A stretch of 64,000 bases of DNA from Pseudanabaena sp. M085S1SP2A07QC (GTDB lineage Bacteria > Cyanobacteriota > Cyanobacteriia > Pseudanabaenales > Pseudanabaenaceae), in the NCBI GenBank assembly GCA_020404895.1, contig JADBWK010000002.1:59341-123340 (forward strand), written 5' to 3'. A program made the translations under genes and the position numbers. Positions within the stretch are counted from its first letter, which is position 1. Each line of letters begins with the position of its first letter. Under the pieces are notes generated by a model. That model was not told where the DNA came from and did no database searches. It saw only the letters and a list, made by a program, of their open reading frames with translations. This document shows positions 1 through 8,020 of this stretch, one piece after another.

Positions 1-1368
1 GTCGAAAGCAAATTAATTGTGCAATATCTTTTGCCAGCGCTTGGGTATGATCCGAGCAAATGGCATCAAGAGGTCGCATTGGGTGGTATTCGTTTAGATT
101 TTTTAGCATTGCTTTCCCCAGTTTTTCCAAGCATTAATGACCCATCACCGAAGCCCTGTGTGGTGATGGAAGCAAAACATCCCAAACAAAATCTCAATTT
201 CCATGTGCGGCGGTTGAAGCGTTATTTAACTAAGTTGCATGTTATGTATGGGGTATTAACAAACGGGAAAGATTTTCGGATTTATGAACTTGTTGGCAAT
301 CAAATAGATCTGATTTTTCAATGCGAAGGCTTGGAAATTGCTGACAAAATTGAGAAAATTGGCGATATTATTGGCAGGGATAAATTAGCGGGAATTGATA
401 CAAATAAATCTATCCCTTTGACCGTGCTACCAGACCCAATTGGCATTAAACCTCCATTTTTTGAGAATAAAACTCCTCCTCTTCCAGAATCTCTACAAGC
501 CAGAATCATGAAAACGATCGCAATCTATCACAACAAAGGCGGCGTGGGCAAAACCACTACCACCATTAATCTGGCGGCAGCAATGAGTCGCAAGGGGTTG
601 AAGGTTTTGATTATCGATCTTGATAGTCAAGCAAATACCACCTATGCCGCAGGTTTAATGAAGTTTGATACCGAAGAAGAAGACAATCTTAGAGACAGCA
701 ATGTCTACAATATTATCTTCTTTCCTAAATCCAACTTTATTCATGATGTCGCGTTAAAGGGAAGCTTCAACTATCCTGAAGTCGATGTTATTCCTGCGCA
801 TATTAATTTGATCTGGCAAGAAAACGCTTTAATTGACCAAGAAAGTTCCAAATTTCAGCTGGTTAAAAAGTTAGAGCTTGTGAAAGATGACTATGATGTA
901 GTCTTAATCGATACGCCGCCCTCACTCAATCTCTATGCAAGGATTGCCCTGATCGCCTGCGATTACCTTATTATTCCATCTGATCTGAAACCTTTTGCGA
1001 ACGAAGGTTTACGCAATGTCAGAAATTTTATTGAACAGATTGACGATTTTCGTAGCTTTACTAATCGTTCTCCAATCAATATTCTGGGAGTTTTACCTTC
1101 TAAGATATTGACAAATGCGAATTACATTAAATCAACTTTACCCAAGCAAGAGAAGATTATCAAGGATCGATATGGATTTTCCGTATTAGAAACCCGAATT
1201 TTCCAACGCGAAGATTTATCCCGCGCAATCGATAACTTTGTGATAGAAGGCGATCACCAAATCCCCGATCCTAAATCGATCTTTGACTTTAAGCCTGATT
1301 CGATGTCAGCCGCCGAGTTTGAAGAGTTAGCCAATGAAGTGCTTGAGAAAATAGGACTACGCTCATGA
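1..1368 (+). CDS. PD-(D/E)XK nuclease-like domain fused to ParA ATPase (5' partial)
   Basis: The frame is open from the first base, so the true start lies upstream; the first in-window start is GTG at 19. The first ~120 residues resemble the HsdR N-terminal nuclease fold: an Asp in RLDFLALL followed by MEAK gives the D...ExK pattern. From the internal ATG at 508 a complete ParA/MinD-type ATPase follows, with a deviant Walker A KGGVGKTT at about residues 179-186, DLDSQAN and LIDTPPS. ParA proteins segregate DNA or place complexes by ATP-driven DNA binding. The stop overlaps the next gene as ATGA, so the two are probably co-translated. The ParA part could also be made separately from ATG 508. 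ParA is certain; nuclease activity is inferred. Confidence 0.8.
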   Translation, partial: VESKLIVQYLLPALGYDPSKWHQEVALGGIRLDFLALLSPVFPSINDPSPKPCVVMEAKHPKQNLNFHVRRLKRYLTKLHVMYGVLTNGKDFRIYELVGNQIDLIFQCEGLEIADKIEKIGDIIGRDKLAGIDTNKSIPLTVLPDPIGIKPPFFENKTPPLPESLQARIMKTIAIYHNKGGVGKTTTTINLAAAMSRKGLKVLIIDLDSQANTTYAAGLMKFDTEEEDNLRDSNVYNIIFFPKSNFIHDVALKGSFNYPEVDVIPAHINLIWQENALIDQESSKFQLVKKLELVKDDYDVVLIDTPPSLNLYARIALIACDYLIIPSDLKPFANEGLRNVRNFIEQIDDFRSFTNRSPINILGVLPSKILTNANYIKSTLPKQEKIIKDRYGFSVLETRIFQREDLSRAIDNFVIEGDHQIPDPKSIFDFKPDSMSAAEFEELANEVLEKIGLRS

Positions 1369-2273
1369 GTTTACTCACTTCTTCGATTGATCTTGACATG
1401 ATCGTATCACCATTATCAAAAGAGCCATCCCAGTTTCAAGCGAGTCAAATTGAGCATCTTGCTAATTTGTTTTTACAAGCAGGCGGCACAGTAAAGCCAA
1501 TTCTATTACGCAGAGTCTCGCCAATCTCATTTGAAATTCTCGAAGGATATTTTGAATATTATGCCGCTATCAAAGCTCAAGAAATTGATGATCAATTTAC
1601 GGCAATCCGCGCCTATGTTGTACCCACCGATCTAGAGTCAACCATTCTTGAGCAATATAATTTTTTGCGATCGCTTTCTACATCAGCGCCACTTGAAATT
1701 TCTGCTCCAGAAACTCAACCAGATTTAGCGCAAATAGAAAATGCGATCGCTAATCGCTTAGAGCAAAAACTATCTGTCACCGTAGATCGCATAGTTGAGG
1801 AAAGGATCAACGCTAGTTTGCAAATATTTGCCAACCAAATTACACAGCAAATAAATTTGCATTTGCTAGATTTCAAACAATCACTAGCATTTGATCATAT
1901 TAGCCAAGTTCTTTCACCTACACAACCAATCATTTCAGTCCCAGAGTCAGCACCTGAGAAAATCCCTAAATCTAAAACCATAAAAACTGCTACTACCAAA
2001 GCCAAAGCAACAAGTTCTAAAAAGTCTAAAGACAAGTTTATTAGTGATGACCCTAAAGTCTTACAGGTTATCAATGATTTAAATACAATTAACTTTGGCG
2101 ATTTACAGCGTAATCTAGCAAAATCGGCAAAAGGAAATACAAAATTTGCTAAACCAATATATGAACTGAAATTGCAACATCCAGAGCAAAAAATTCAATC
2201 AATTCAAGATGTAATTGCTAATGTTCAGGGACTTGCTGAAAAGACTATGAAAAAAATTATTGATGCATGGTAA
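1365..2273 (+). CDS. ParB-like partner protein
   Basis: This 302-residue product starts at ATG 1365, overlapping the ParA-fusion stop. Residues ~30-85 (KPILLRR..., ILEGYFEYYAAI..., IRAYVV) follow the layout of a ParB N-terminal domain, where a conserved Gly-x-x-x-x-x-Ala stretch contacts CTP or DNA. The middle is Ala/Glu-rich and probably coiled, followed by a Lys/Thr/Ser-rich linker around residues 200-225 and a compact C-terminal helical region. Position directly after a ParA supports a partition or ParA-dependent positioning partner. The ParB assignment rests on pattern and context. The TAA stop is the first codon of a 28-bp-arm palindrome. Confidence 0.6.
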   Translation: MSLLTSSIDLDMIVSPLSKEPSQFQASQIEHLANLFLQAGGTVKPILLRRVSPISFEILEGYFEYYAAIKAQEIDDQFTAIRAYVVPTDLESTILEQYNFLRSLSTSAPLEISAPETQPDLAQIENAIANRLEQKLSVTVDRIVEERINASLQIFANQITQQINLHLLDFKQSLAFDHISQVLSPTQPIISVPESAPEKIPKSKTIKTATTKAKATSSKKSKDKFISDDPKVLQVINDLNTINFGDLQRNLAKSAKGNTKFAKPIYELKLQHPEQKIQSIQDVIANVQGLAEKTMKKIIDAW

Positions 2274-2326
2274 AGATCACAAAAGCAGGGGCAATTCATG
2301 AATTGCCCCTGCTTTTGTGATCTTTA
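2271..2326. terminator. Perfect 28-bp palindrome, CAATTCATGAATTG core
   Basis: Two perfect 28-base arms meet with no loop at 2298/2299. The left arm starts with the TAA stop of the ParB-like gene. The core GGGGCAATTCATGAATTGCCCC recurs at several other loci here with different outer arms. It probably acts as a terminator between the + strand gene and the - strand tRNA. Confidence 0.75.
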
Positions 2327-2338
2327 TATGTTTTTAAG

Positions 2339-2421
2339 TGGGGGTAAAGGGACTTGAACCCTTACGACCTTACGATCAACGGATTTTAAGTCCGTAGCGT
2401 CTACCATTCCGCCATACCCCC
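2339..2421 (-). tRNA. trnL-UAA: tRNA-Leu(UAA), intronless
   Basis: On the minus strand the acceptor stem GGGGGTA pairs with TACCCCC, the anticodon stem ACGGA/TCCGT encloses loop CTTAAAA (anticodon TAA), a long class II variable arm GATC-GTAA-GGTC is present, and the T arm AAGGG-TTCAAGT-CCCTT is canonical. The discriminator base is A and CCA is not encoded. Many cyanobacteria carry a group I intron between U and AA of this anticodon; here the anticodon is uninterrupted. Confidence 0.97.
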
Positions 2422-2494
2422 AAAGGGCTTTGCTATTCTAACGCGAAATGGGTAAATTTACGATCAAAAATTTTAAAATTATAGCGATCGCCCC

Positions 2495-2532
2495 AAAATA
2501 ATAGTCAGCGACTAGTCGCTGACTATTATTTT
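2495..2532. terminator. Perfect 19-bp palindrome
   Basis: Two 19-base arms with no loop, centred on ACTAGT and ending in a T run on the + strand and an A run on the left. It sits between tRNA-Leu and the 3' end of the acidic repeat gene and can terminate transcription in either direction. Confidence 0.65.
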
Positions 2533-2546
2533 TAGACTATTTAGAT

Positions 2547-2882
2547 TTAGACTTCTTCGTCGTCCCATTTTTCTTGGGTATAGCCAAGCTGGGTTGCCGC
2601 TGATTGTTCCTCACTGGTGAGGTCTTCCCAGAGTTTTTCTGCGGATTCTGGGATGTCATCTTCTCCCTCCCAGCTAGCTTGGCTCCAACCAAGGATACCC
2701 CACAGTTTTTTGTCTTCATCGGACAAATCATCCCATTCAGGAAAATCGTCCTCCTCTTCCCATGTTTCCTCACTCCAACCTAATTGTGACCAGAGTGCTT
2801 GCTCAGCACTAGTCATATCTGACCAGCTTATTTCACTCCAAAAATCATTCGGATCGCCAGTTACTTCACGGATAGTAGTCAT
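2547..2882 (-). CDS. Acidic tryptophan-repeat protein
   Basis: A 111-residue, very acidic protein built of about three to four degenerate repeats. Each has a Trp, an acidic or Thr-Ser stretch with a conserved Glu or Asp, then LGW/LGY and a Trp five residues on (LWSQLGWSEETW, LWGILGWSQASW, AATQLGYTQEKW). I recall similar LGY....W repeats in uncharacterised cyanobacterial and plastid-lineage proteins, but no function. There is no signal peptide or membrane segment. It is preceded by a long gene-poor region and stands alone. Coding is supported by the periodic protein pattern; function is unknown. Confidence 0.75.
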   Translation of the reverse strand: MTTIREVTGDPNDFWSEISWSDMTSAEQALWSQLGWSEETWEEEDDFPEWDDLSDEDKKLWGILGWSQASWEGEDDIPESAEKLWEDLTSEEQSAATQLGYTQEKWDDEEV

Positions 2883-3015
2883 AGAAGTTTTCTCGTAAAT
2901 TTGAGTTCACCTAGATCTCATCATAGGTTTTGCTAGCCAAGGGAAGCAACAGTTAAAACTTAACCTTTCAAGAAATAAAAAAGGGCACGGTACTTTGACA
3001 TTGTTATTTTCAAGC

Positions 3016-3043
3016 TAATTGTGACCATCTAATTGTGACCATC
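3016..3043. repeat. 14-bp perfect tandem duplication
   Basis: The unit TAATTGTGACCATC occurs twice head to tail. It lies in the 665-base gene-poor stretch 2883-3547, which also holds a hairpin and a protein remnant. Confidence 0.85.
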
Positions 3044-3111
3044 GTTTTTTGCATGATTTCAAGAATTCAAGACTCAAAAATAGACCTATAAATAGATGCA
3101 TGTGTCTCACG

Positions 3112-3170
3112 TTTAGACCAAAAAAGAGGGTTAAAACACTTAGCTGTACAACCTTCTTTTTTGGTCTAAA
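3112..3170. repeat. 21-bp stem hairpin in gene-poor region
   Basis: Arms beginning TTTAGACCAAAAAAG pair over 21 bp (one G-T pair) around a 17-base loop. No gene end adjoins it, so it may be a relic terminator or a small-RNA structure. Confidence 0.55.
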
Positions 3171-3327
3171 AGATTTTTTGAATTTATGGTTGTTTTTTAC
3201 GGATAAGGGTTGTGTTAATCCATCAATCTTTAAATCAGCCCCAAGCTTACGAATTTGCTTGGTAAGCCTATTTAAACGTCTAGCTTGCGATAATGGCTAT
3301 TTACGCAAGCTATAGGATAAACCTTAA

Positions 3328-3513
3328 ATTCGTAAGCATATTTTGGTTTTCGATGATAATGGGAAGATTCAATCGATTGATGCAACTACAAAGGGGCGAA
3401 TTTGTATTGCTGATAATATTCGTCTTTATCAGGTAGTTGTAGTAGCTCCTTCAGACAAATTCTCGCAAGCCGATGCCGATCGCTTTATTGAATCATTTAA
3501 AATCAAAAAATGA
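3328..3513 (+). pseudogene. C-terminal remnant of an unidentified protein
   Basis: An open frame of about 61 codons runs from just after a TAA at 3325-3327 to TGA at 3511-3513 without a plausible start. It reads like a domain end: HILVFDDNGKIQSID, GRICIADNIRLYQ, then ADADRFIESFKIKK. The regular hydrophobic pattern suggests it was once coding, with the 5' part lost or decayed. I do not recognise the family with certainty. Confidence 0.45.
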
Positions 3514-3517
3514 TGAA

Positions 3518-3562
3518 GGCAAAAAATCCTAGAGTTGCTTAGCAACTCTAGGATTTTTTGCC
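3518..3562. terminator. 22-bp palindrome, GCTTAGC core
   Basis: Perfect 22-base arms around GCTTAGC. It contains the stop codon and last residues of the minus-strand FecR-domain gene (stop at 3548-3550) and ends in T6 on the + strand and A6 on the left. Confidence 0.75.
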
Positions 3563-4306
3563 CAGAGGCGTTTGACTGAGGCTTGATTGCCCAGGAACAA
3601 GCTTGTCAATGACAGTTTGGGTAGGCAATGGTGTATCAAAGCTTCGCAATAATTCACTGGTTTTAGAAATTTCTTTCCACTCTTTGAGCGTCAACCGACG
3701 AACAACAGGAGGTTTTGTGGAGTTAGGAATCACAATTATTTCTTCACCAGTTAACAAAGTAATTTCTTTTGACTGATTTGCTAACTTAACTACCACCGTC
3801 CCTTCCCAAGAGAAAAACCTAATACCCTTGTTGATGTCTTTAGGGATTTCAACAAAGGCTGTAGTCCCTCTAATTGCGGCTGTAGCATAGGCTGTAGATA
3901 TCTCAGTTGGAACTTTTAAACCTGGTTTCACCCAAGTGATCATCCTGCCCTCAGTAAGATTAAGTTGATTGTTGGGTTTAATCTGTACAATTGAATCGCC
4001 TCCAATCCGAAATCCTATGCCATTATCAAACTCAATTTGAGTTTTTCCTTTTCCTTGTGTACGCACTGTATCAGCTACATATAAACCCATCCCAACTTTA
4101 GCATCGGTTTCTTTTGCGTCTTTATTTGATATTACTGACACAGGCTTTTCTTCAACCAATGATACTTTAGCGATCGCTTGTTCTTGAACTACTATGGGCT
4201 TAGGCTTAGCATTAGTTACTGGAGCAGTAGGTGCAGGAGTTGGTTGAGATTCGCAACTAAATAGTGCGATCGCCGCCGCAGTCAGTAACAAAAAATGTTT
4301 CATCAC
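3548..4306 (-). CDS. FecR-domain lipoprotein
   Basis: A 252-residue exported protein. The N-terminus has a hydrophobic signal and a lipobox ending at Cys18 (ALFSC), so it is probably a lipoprotein, followed by a Pro/Ala-rich linker. Residues ~85-185 match the FecR beta-sandwich pattern: exposure to a threshold value (VADTVRTQGKGKTQIEF), RIGGDSIVQI, then TAAIRGTTAFVE. FecR domains are known from periplasmic signalling and from cyanobacterial surface proteins; no sigma factor is adjacent here, so a signalling role is not implied. ATG at 4306 or the next codon can start it. Its last residues lie in a palindrome arm. Confidence 0.8.
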   Translation of the reverse strand: MMKHFLLLTAAAIALFSCESQPTPAPTAPVTNAKPKPIVVQEQAIAKVSLVEEKPVSVISNKDAKETDAKVGMGLYVADTVRTQGKGKTQIEFDNGIGFRIGGDSIVQIKPNNQLNLTEGRMITWVKPGLKVPTEISTAYATAAIRGTTAFVEIPKDINKGIRFFSWEGTVVVKLANQSKEITLLTGEEIIVIPNSTKPPVVRRLTLKEWKEISKTSELLRSFDTPLPTQTVIDKLVPGQSSLSQTPLGKKS

Positions 4307-4391
4307 AATATCCCAATCAAAGTCTAGACTCTACTCTTGATAGATACTTGCATAGTCATAACAAGTACACAAGAGTATTTTATGCTTAAAA

Positions 4392-4595
4392 TCAAATCTC
4401 GATTTTGCTCTCATCGATGGTTTTGCCTGAGCCATTACAAAACGAGCAATTTTCTTCGCGTTGAATTTCACCAGAGCAATCACGGATAGATATATAGCCT
4501 ACGCCTTCACAATGGTGACATGGTTTAGTTGTTTTTAGAGGAGGGCGATCGCTTTCTGTATTTACTTGCATATTTATTTGCGCAATTTTCGGCAT
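4392..4595 (-). CDS. Small DnaJ-type zinc-finger protein
   Basis: A 67-residue protein with two CxxCxGxG-type knuckles (CHHCEGVGY near residue 26, CSFCNGSGK near residue 51), as in the zinc centre of DnaJ. There is no J domain, so it is not a full co-chaperone. Small proteins with one such centre are common in cyanobacteria and are thought to assist assembly or redox chemistry. Start choice is uncertain: ATG at 4595 or the internal ATG eight codons later. Confidence 0.7.
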   Translation of the reverse strand: MPKIAQINMQVNTESDRPPLKTTKPCHHCEGVGYISIRDCSGEIQREENCSFCNGSGKTIDESKIEI

Positions 4596-4610
4596 ATTTA
4601 GAAATTCAAG

Positions 4611-4994
4611 CTAAAAAGGCTCTCTGCAATATTGATAGTGCTCTGGTACGGGTCGAATAGTTATCTTTGCTCCTAGTTTGCTTGGAGCGCAAGGGTTATG
4701 GTTTGGCTCACAGCTAGTCAACCAATACACATTATAAATCTCAAGTCCTTCATTTCCATCTTTTATCCAAGCCTGCAATAATGCGCCCCCAAGGTATTCG
4801 TTAGAAAGATGCGATCGCAATATTGAACAAGCTTCAGGATCATTGAGGATTATAGATTGATCATCCTCCCAATTATAAAGTCTCGCTCCATCACCATCTA
4901 GCCATAACAACCCCGAAAGTAAAAATACGTCGTTAGTCTTTACATTTAGATTTTTACGATTAATAAAGTTGCTTGCTGATAATACTATTGTCAC
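4611..4994 (-). CDS. Hypothetical protein
   Basis: A 127-residue soluble protein I do not recognise. It contains LLSGLLWLDGDGARLYNW, a central acidic/aromatic stretch and a Cys-containing C-terminal third (SCEPNHNPCAP, YQYC). No signal peptide or membrane segment is seen. It lies between a small zinc-finger gene and a small membrane protein gene on the same strand, with 16- and 6-base gaps, which suggests an operon. Confidence 0.55.
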   Translation of the reverse strand: MTIVLSASNFINRKNLNVKTNDVFLLSGLLWLDGDGARLYNWEDDQSIILNDPEACSILRSHLSNEYLGGALLQAWIKDGNEGLEIYNVYWLTSCEPNHNPCAPSKLGAKITIRPVPEHYQYCREPF

Positions 4995-5000
4995 TGCTTT

Positions 5001-5420
5001 TTACATTTGAGGTCGATTGTCATAATTTGAATTGCGACTATTCGATACATAAGCAACTATTAAATACAGAAGCCCCAATAACCCAGCACCAAAAATTAAT
5101 CCTTGAGACAATGGGGAGTTAAAGGTATATAGCGGGTGATTTTCTAGCCTCTTATGTAATCCAGCATGAACAATCAAGAATATCGCAAATACAATTCTTG
5201 ACCATTCTCTAATCCTAGTGGTTTCATTAAATCCTAACCAGAAAATAATTGCGAAGAATGGAACATGGATCGCCACAAAAGAAGTTGCAGCTATTTGCTC
5301 TGGCAGACTATTCAATATATAAAGTAAATGCCACTCTGATTGGGTTACAGCATCTAGCTCATGGCTAGCTAGAGTTGCTAAGCCTAGATTAAAAAGTAAA
5401 TTCTGTATTCTGTTTGTCAT
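5001..5420 (-). CDS. Small membrane protein, DUF6713/HXXEE-like
   Basis: About 140 residues with four predicted membrane helices. The motif ASHELDAVTQSEWHLL, a His-Glu and later Glu-Trp in the first helix, recalls small integral membrane families with a conserved H-E...E-W signature (DUF6713 or HXXEE type). I chose ATG at 5420 because the eight preceding residues from ATG 5444 look non-conserved. Function unknown. It lies in a run of minus-strand small genes. Confidence 0.6.
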   Translation of the reverse strand: MTNRIQNLLFNLGLATLASHELDAVTQSEWHLLYILNSLPEQIAATSFVAIHVPFFAIIFWLGFNETTRIREWSRIVFAIFLIVHAGLHKRLENHPLYTFNSPLSQGLIFGAGLLGLLYLIVAYVSNSRNSNYDNRPQM

Positions 5421-5491
5421 CGATAAGCGATTACGAATAATCAATGGAATGGAAATAGAACTCGATTATCACTTGTTAAAAATACAAGACT

Positions 5492-6040
5492 TTATACATT
5501 GGCTGGCTCACGGACGGAATGAAGAAACTCAATTAGTTCTTGTATGGTTGGAAAATCGCGCAGATTATTAATATTTTCTTCAGCTAATTGATTAATGATT
5601 TCAGAGCGATTTCGCACTTTATCTGATTTAGCTAATAATTGTGCTAACACCTTGCGTGGTCGAGAAGCCGCCAAACTAAGCTCATCTTGAGACGGAGCAT
5701 ACCCCAGTAATTTTGAAAGCAATTGAAGATCTTGGAAAAAAATAGCTTCTAACTCAGGTACAAAAAGCATCACTTTTACAGGAGTGTTGACTGAAACGCT
5801 CTCAATTATCTCAGTCGTCTCTCTAATCCGCATTTGGACTAATTCTGGCACTGTTGAATCTGAATCAACAACTATTGCAACAGGTGTTTGCCTACGAACA
5901 ACTAGAGAACGTGCGATCGATTTCACAGAAGATATTCCGCCACCAACAACGATTTCTACTTGATTTAGAGATATTTCTGGTAGAACAGCTTTAAGTAGTT
6001 GTTTGTCGTCAATCCCTTCACAGATAATATATGCAATCAT
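5492..6040 (-). CDS. Stand-alone TOPRIM-like protein
   Basis: A 182-residue protein with an N-terminal CEGIDDKQLL and a later VVDSDST, the Glu and Asp-x-Asp pattern of TOPRIM-type metal sites used in OLD nucleases and DUF4435/DUF3226 proteins. The remaining part is helical. No ATPase partner adjoins it. Similar small TOPRIM proteins are often found near defence ATPases, but here the neighbours are a ParA and unknown small genes. Nuclease activity is inferred only from the motif pattern. Confidence 0.55.
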   Translation of the reverse strand: MIAYIICEGIDDKQLLKAVLPEISLNQVEIVVGGGISSVKSIARSLVVRRQTPVAIVVDSDSTVPELVQMRIRETTEIIESVSVNTPVKVMLFVPELEAIFFQDLQLLSKLLGYAPSQDELSLAASRPRKVLAQLLAKSDKVRNRSEIINQLAEENINNLRDFPTIQELIEFLHSVREPANV

Positions 6041-6161
6041 GTAATATTCCTCGTTGTAACGTTGTAATCAGGTAGTCCATCTTCTATACATATTGCATCA
6101 ATTTAATTATACTTTCGTATTCTGCTGATGTAGTCAATTTTAGACCTCTTTTAAGATGTAC

Positions 6162-7124
6162 TTATTCCAAGTCAACTAAACTCAACCTTGAGGTTTGTTC
6201 TTTCTTGCCTAGAGAAACTTCTAGCTTTTTCAAAAGCTCGACTGTGACCTCAGCAAAGGCTTTTGCACCGCCAGAATTGGGATTAGCTAAGGATGCAGGG
6301 ATGAAATTGTCTACAGCTTTGGCGATGTTTACATCATTGGGAATCTTTGTTTTAAAAATCTTGGCACTGCTAAAATCCGCAGCTACTCGATCCATTACTT
6401 TTTGGTAATATCTGCTTAGAGTAAATCCTGCGGACATACTAAACACAATCCCTAATAGTTGGATATTAACTGAGTTATCTTCTCGATATACTTCACGCAA
6501 TCTCTCAATCCGCCTTTCTAATAGCTGAATACCGACGACTGATAAAGGTTCAGGTCTTGCTGGCATTAGGTAATAATCACTTGCCACAATACTACTGCGA
6601 GTAATCAAGTTATACCCAGGGGCGCAATCGAGAATGATGAAGTCATAGGTTTTAAGAGCTGGAGCAAGAATACCTTTAATTAAGGTTTGCTCGAACTTAC
6701 TCCAAGTCTGCTGAAAGGTTTGTTTTTCGTCGTATAGCAGCGATCGGTTATAGAGCATTTCGGAAACTAGAAATTCATCGTATAGATCGATATCGCCAAC
6801 TAGTAGATCTAACCCCTGCACTTTGCAAACATGGGGAATTACGAGATCTTTGATTTGGTAGACTTTTTCTTCTGGATCGTTAACCTGTACTCCATAACGT
6901 GCGATCGCTTGACTAACTAAATAACGCAAAGTGCGGTTTTCTTTGCGGCACTTTGCAAACTCGGCTGGAGAAATCATGCTGAGCGTAGCGCTAATTTGGG
7001 TATCTAAATCTACAACTAAGACCTTTTTGCGATGGATTTTAGCCAAGCAGGTGGCAATATTTACTGTTAGGGTAGTTTTACCGACTCCACCCTTCATATT
7101 TACCGTTGCTATTACTTGTCCCAT
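6162..7124 (-). CDS. ParA-family ATPase
   Basis: A 320-residue ParA/Soj ATPase: deviant Walker A KGGVGKTTLTVN at residues ~11-22, VVDLDTQ, and switch motif ILDCAPGYN near residue 167. It is complete with start ATG 7124. No ParB gene adjoins it. A second, unrelated ParA-like protein lies at the window start, so this is probably a positioning ATPase rather than the chromosomal partner. Confidence 0.85.
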   Translation of the reverse strand: MGQVIATVNMKGGVGKTTLTVNIATCLAKIHRKKVLVVDLDTQISATLSMISPAEFAKCRKENRTLRYLVSQAIARYGVQVNDPEEKVYQIKDLVIPHVCKVQGLDLLVGDIDLYDEFLVSEMLYNRSLLYDEKQTFQQTWSKFEQTLIKGILAPALKTYDFIILDCAPGYNLITRSSIVASDYYLMPARPEPLSVVGIQLLERRIERLREVYREDNSVNIQLLGIVFSMSAGFTLSRYYQKVMDRVAADFSSAKIFKTKIPNDVNIAKAVDNFIPASLANPNSGGAKAFAEVTVELLKKLEVSLGKKEQTSRLSLVDLE

Positions 7125-7284
7125 TATTTCAATACCCGCAAAATACAGTTTTAAGACGATGAGTTTTAAGCCGATAATCGTAAATCATTTTTAGTGAGTT
7201 AACAATACACCATTGGAATGCTAAGTCATCGGTAAAAAATCACTACATCTAGCCTTATGCCAAGATTTTTCTCTAAGTTGGTTT

Positions 7285-7839
7285 CTAGTTTAAATTTGGG
7301 TTAACAACATGACCTCTAGTGGGGTCAGGAATAAATAAGCCAAGACGCAGCGATCGCAATAATACTTCCCAGACTTCGAGCATTTGTTCTTCGCCCTCTG
7401 TCCAGTAGTCAAATGTAAATAGGACTTGGACATTGCCACCGATGCCAATCAGAATGCGTGAAGTTGCTTCTCTCTTCTCCGTAGCATCTATATAGCGCAG
7501 ATCTGTCCATACGAGTTTCATGCCATCTCGGTTAGCGCTGGTAACTTTACCTTTTGCAAGAATTTCGCGATCATCATCATCTAGGATTTGTTGCAGAGTT
7601 TTTTTGAGGGGAAATGTATTCCAATCGTGGGGAGGTAAACGATTAAAGGACATTTCTAAAGCGCCTGTATCGTCGGTCGGCTCAAAATCGTGAAAGCTGA
7701 CGGATTTTTCTTTAAACTTAACGATCCAATCCTTAGGAAAATCAAACCGTACCGCGCCACGATCGGCTACAAATATCTTGTACCCTTCTTCCGACTCCCA
7801 GCCATGATCGCTGCGTAAAGTTAGATCTTTTTTTCGCAT
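7285..7839 (-). CDS. Hypothetical protein, PsbP/DcrB-like pattern
   Basis: A 184-residue soluble protein. The order of features (VRFDFPKDWIVK, then LVWTDLRY, then a repeated beta pattern ending LLRSLRL) resembles proteins with a PsbP/DcrB-like fold, but there is no signal peptide and I cannot name the family. It is complete, starting MRKKDLTL at ATG 7839. Confidence 0.55.
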   Translation of the reverse strand: MRKKDLTLRSDHGWESEEGYKIFVADRGAVRFDFPKDWIVKFKEKSVSFHDFEPTDDTGALEMSFNRLPPHDWNTFPLKKTLQQILDDDDREILAKGKVTSANRDGMKLVWTDLRYIDATEKREATSRILIGIGGNVQVLFTFDYWTEGEEQMLEVWEVLLRSLRLGLFIPDPTRGHVVNPNLN

Positions 7840-7857
7840 ATTTTTAAATTAGGGTAA

Positions 7858-7965
7858 TATAGCAACGTAAGAGATAGATAGGACAATTCAAAACTCAAAA
7901 GATGGCAGAGCTTTGCTCTGCCATCTTTTGGGTTTTATGTCCTGAGCAAAGCTTACATTGCTATA
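7858..7965. mobile_element. MITE-like quasi-palindromic element, 108 bp
   Basis: Terminal repeats TATAGCAACGTAAG and CTTACATTGCTATA (13 of 14 matching) enclose a second inner pair (AGGACA.../...TGTCCT) and a central hairpin at 7890-7936 with a GCTTTGC centre. There is no coding capacity. The TA ends and small size suit a non-autonomous element mobilised by a TA-targeting transposase, but the source is inferred. Confidence 0.45.
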
Positions 7966-7979
7966 CTATAAATTATTTT

Positions 7980-8020
7980 AGTAGTAGATAAGGTGAGCAT
8001 TGCCCACCTTATCTACTACT
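7980..8020. terminator. Hairpin overlapping cytochrome b-like stop
   Basis: Sixteen-base arms (AGTAGTAGATAAGGTG...) surround an imperfect centre. The minus-strand stop codon at 8016-8018 falls in the right arm. Confidence 0.65.

Noticed and set aside
3049..3315. 88-codon open frame in the gene-poor region
   Set aside because: It runs through a 21-bp hairpin, has irregular composition (runs of Phe, Lys and Cys) and no family pattern.
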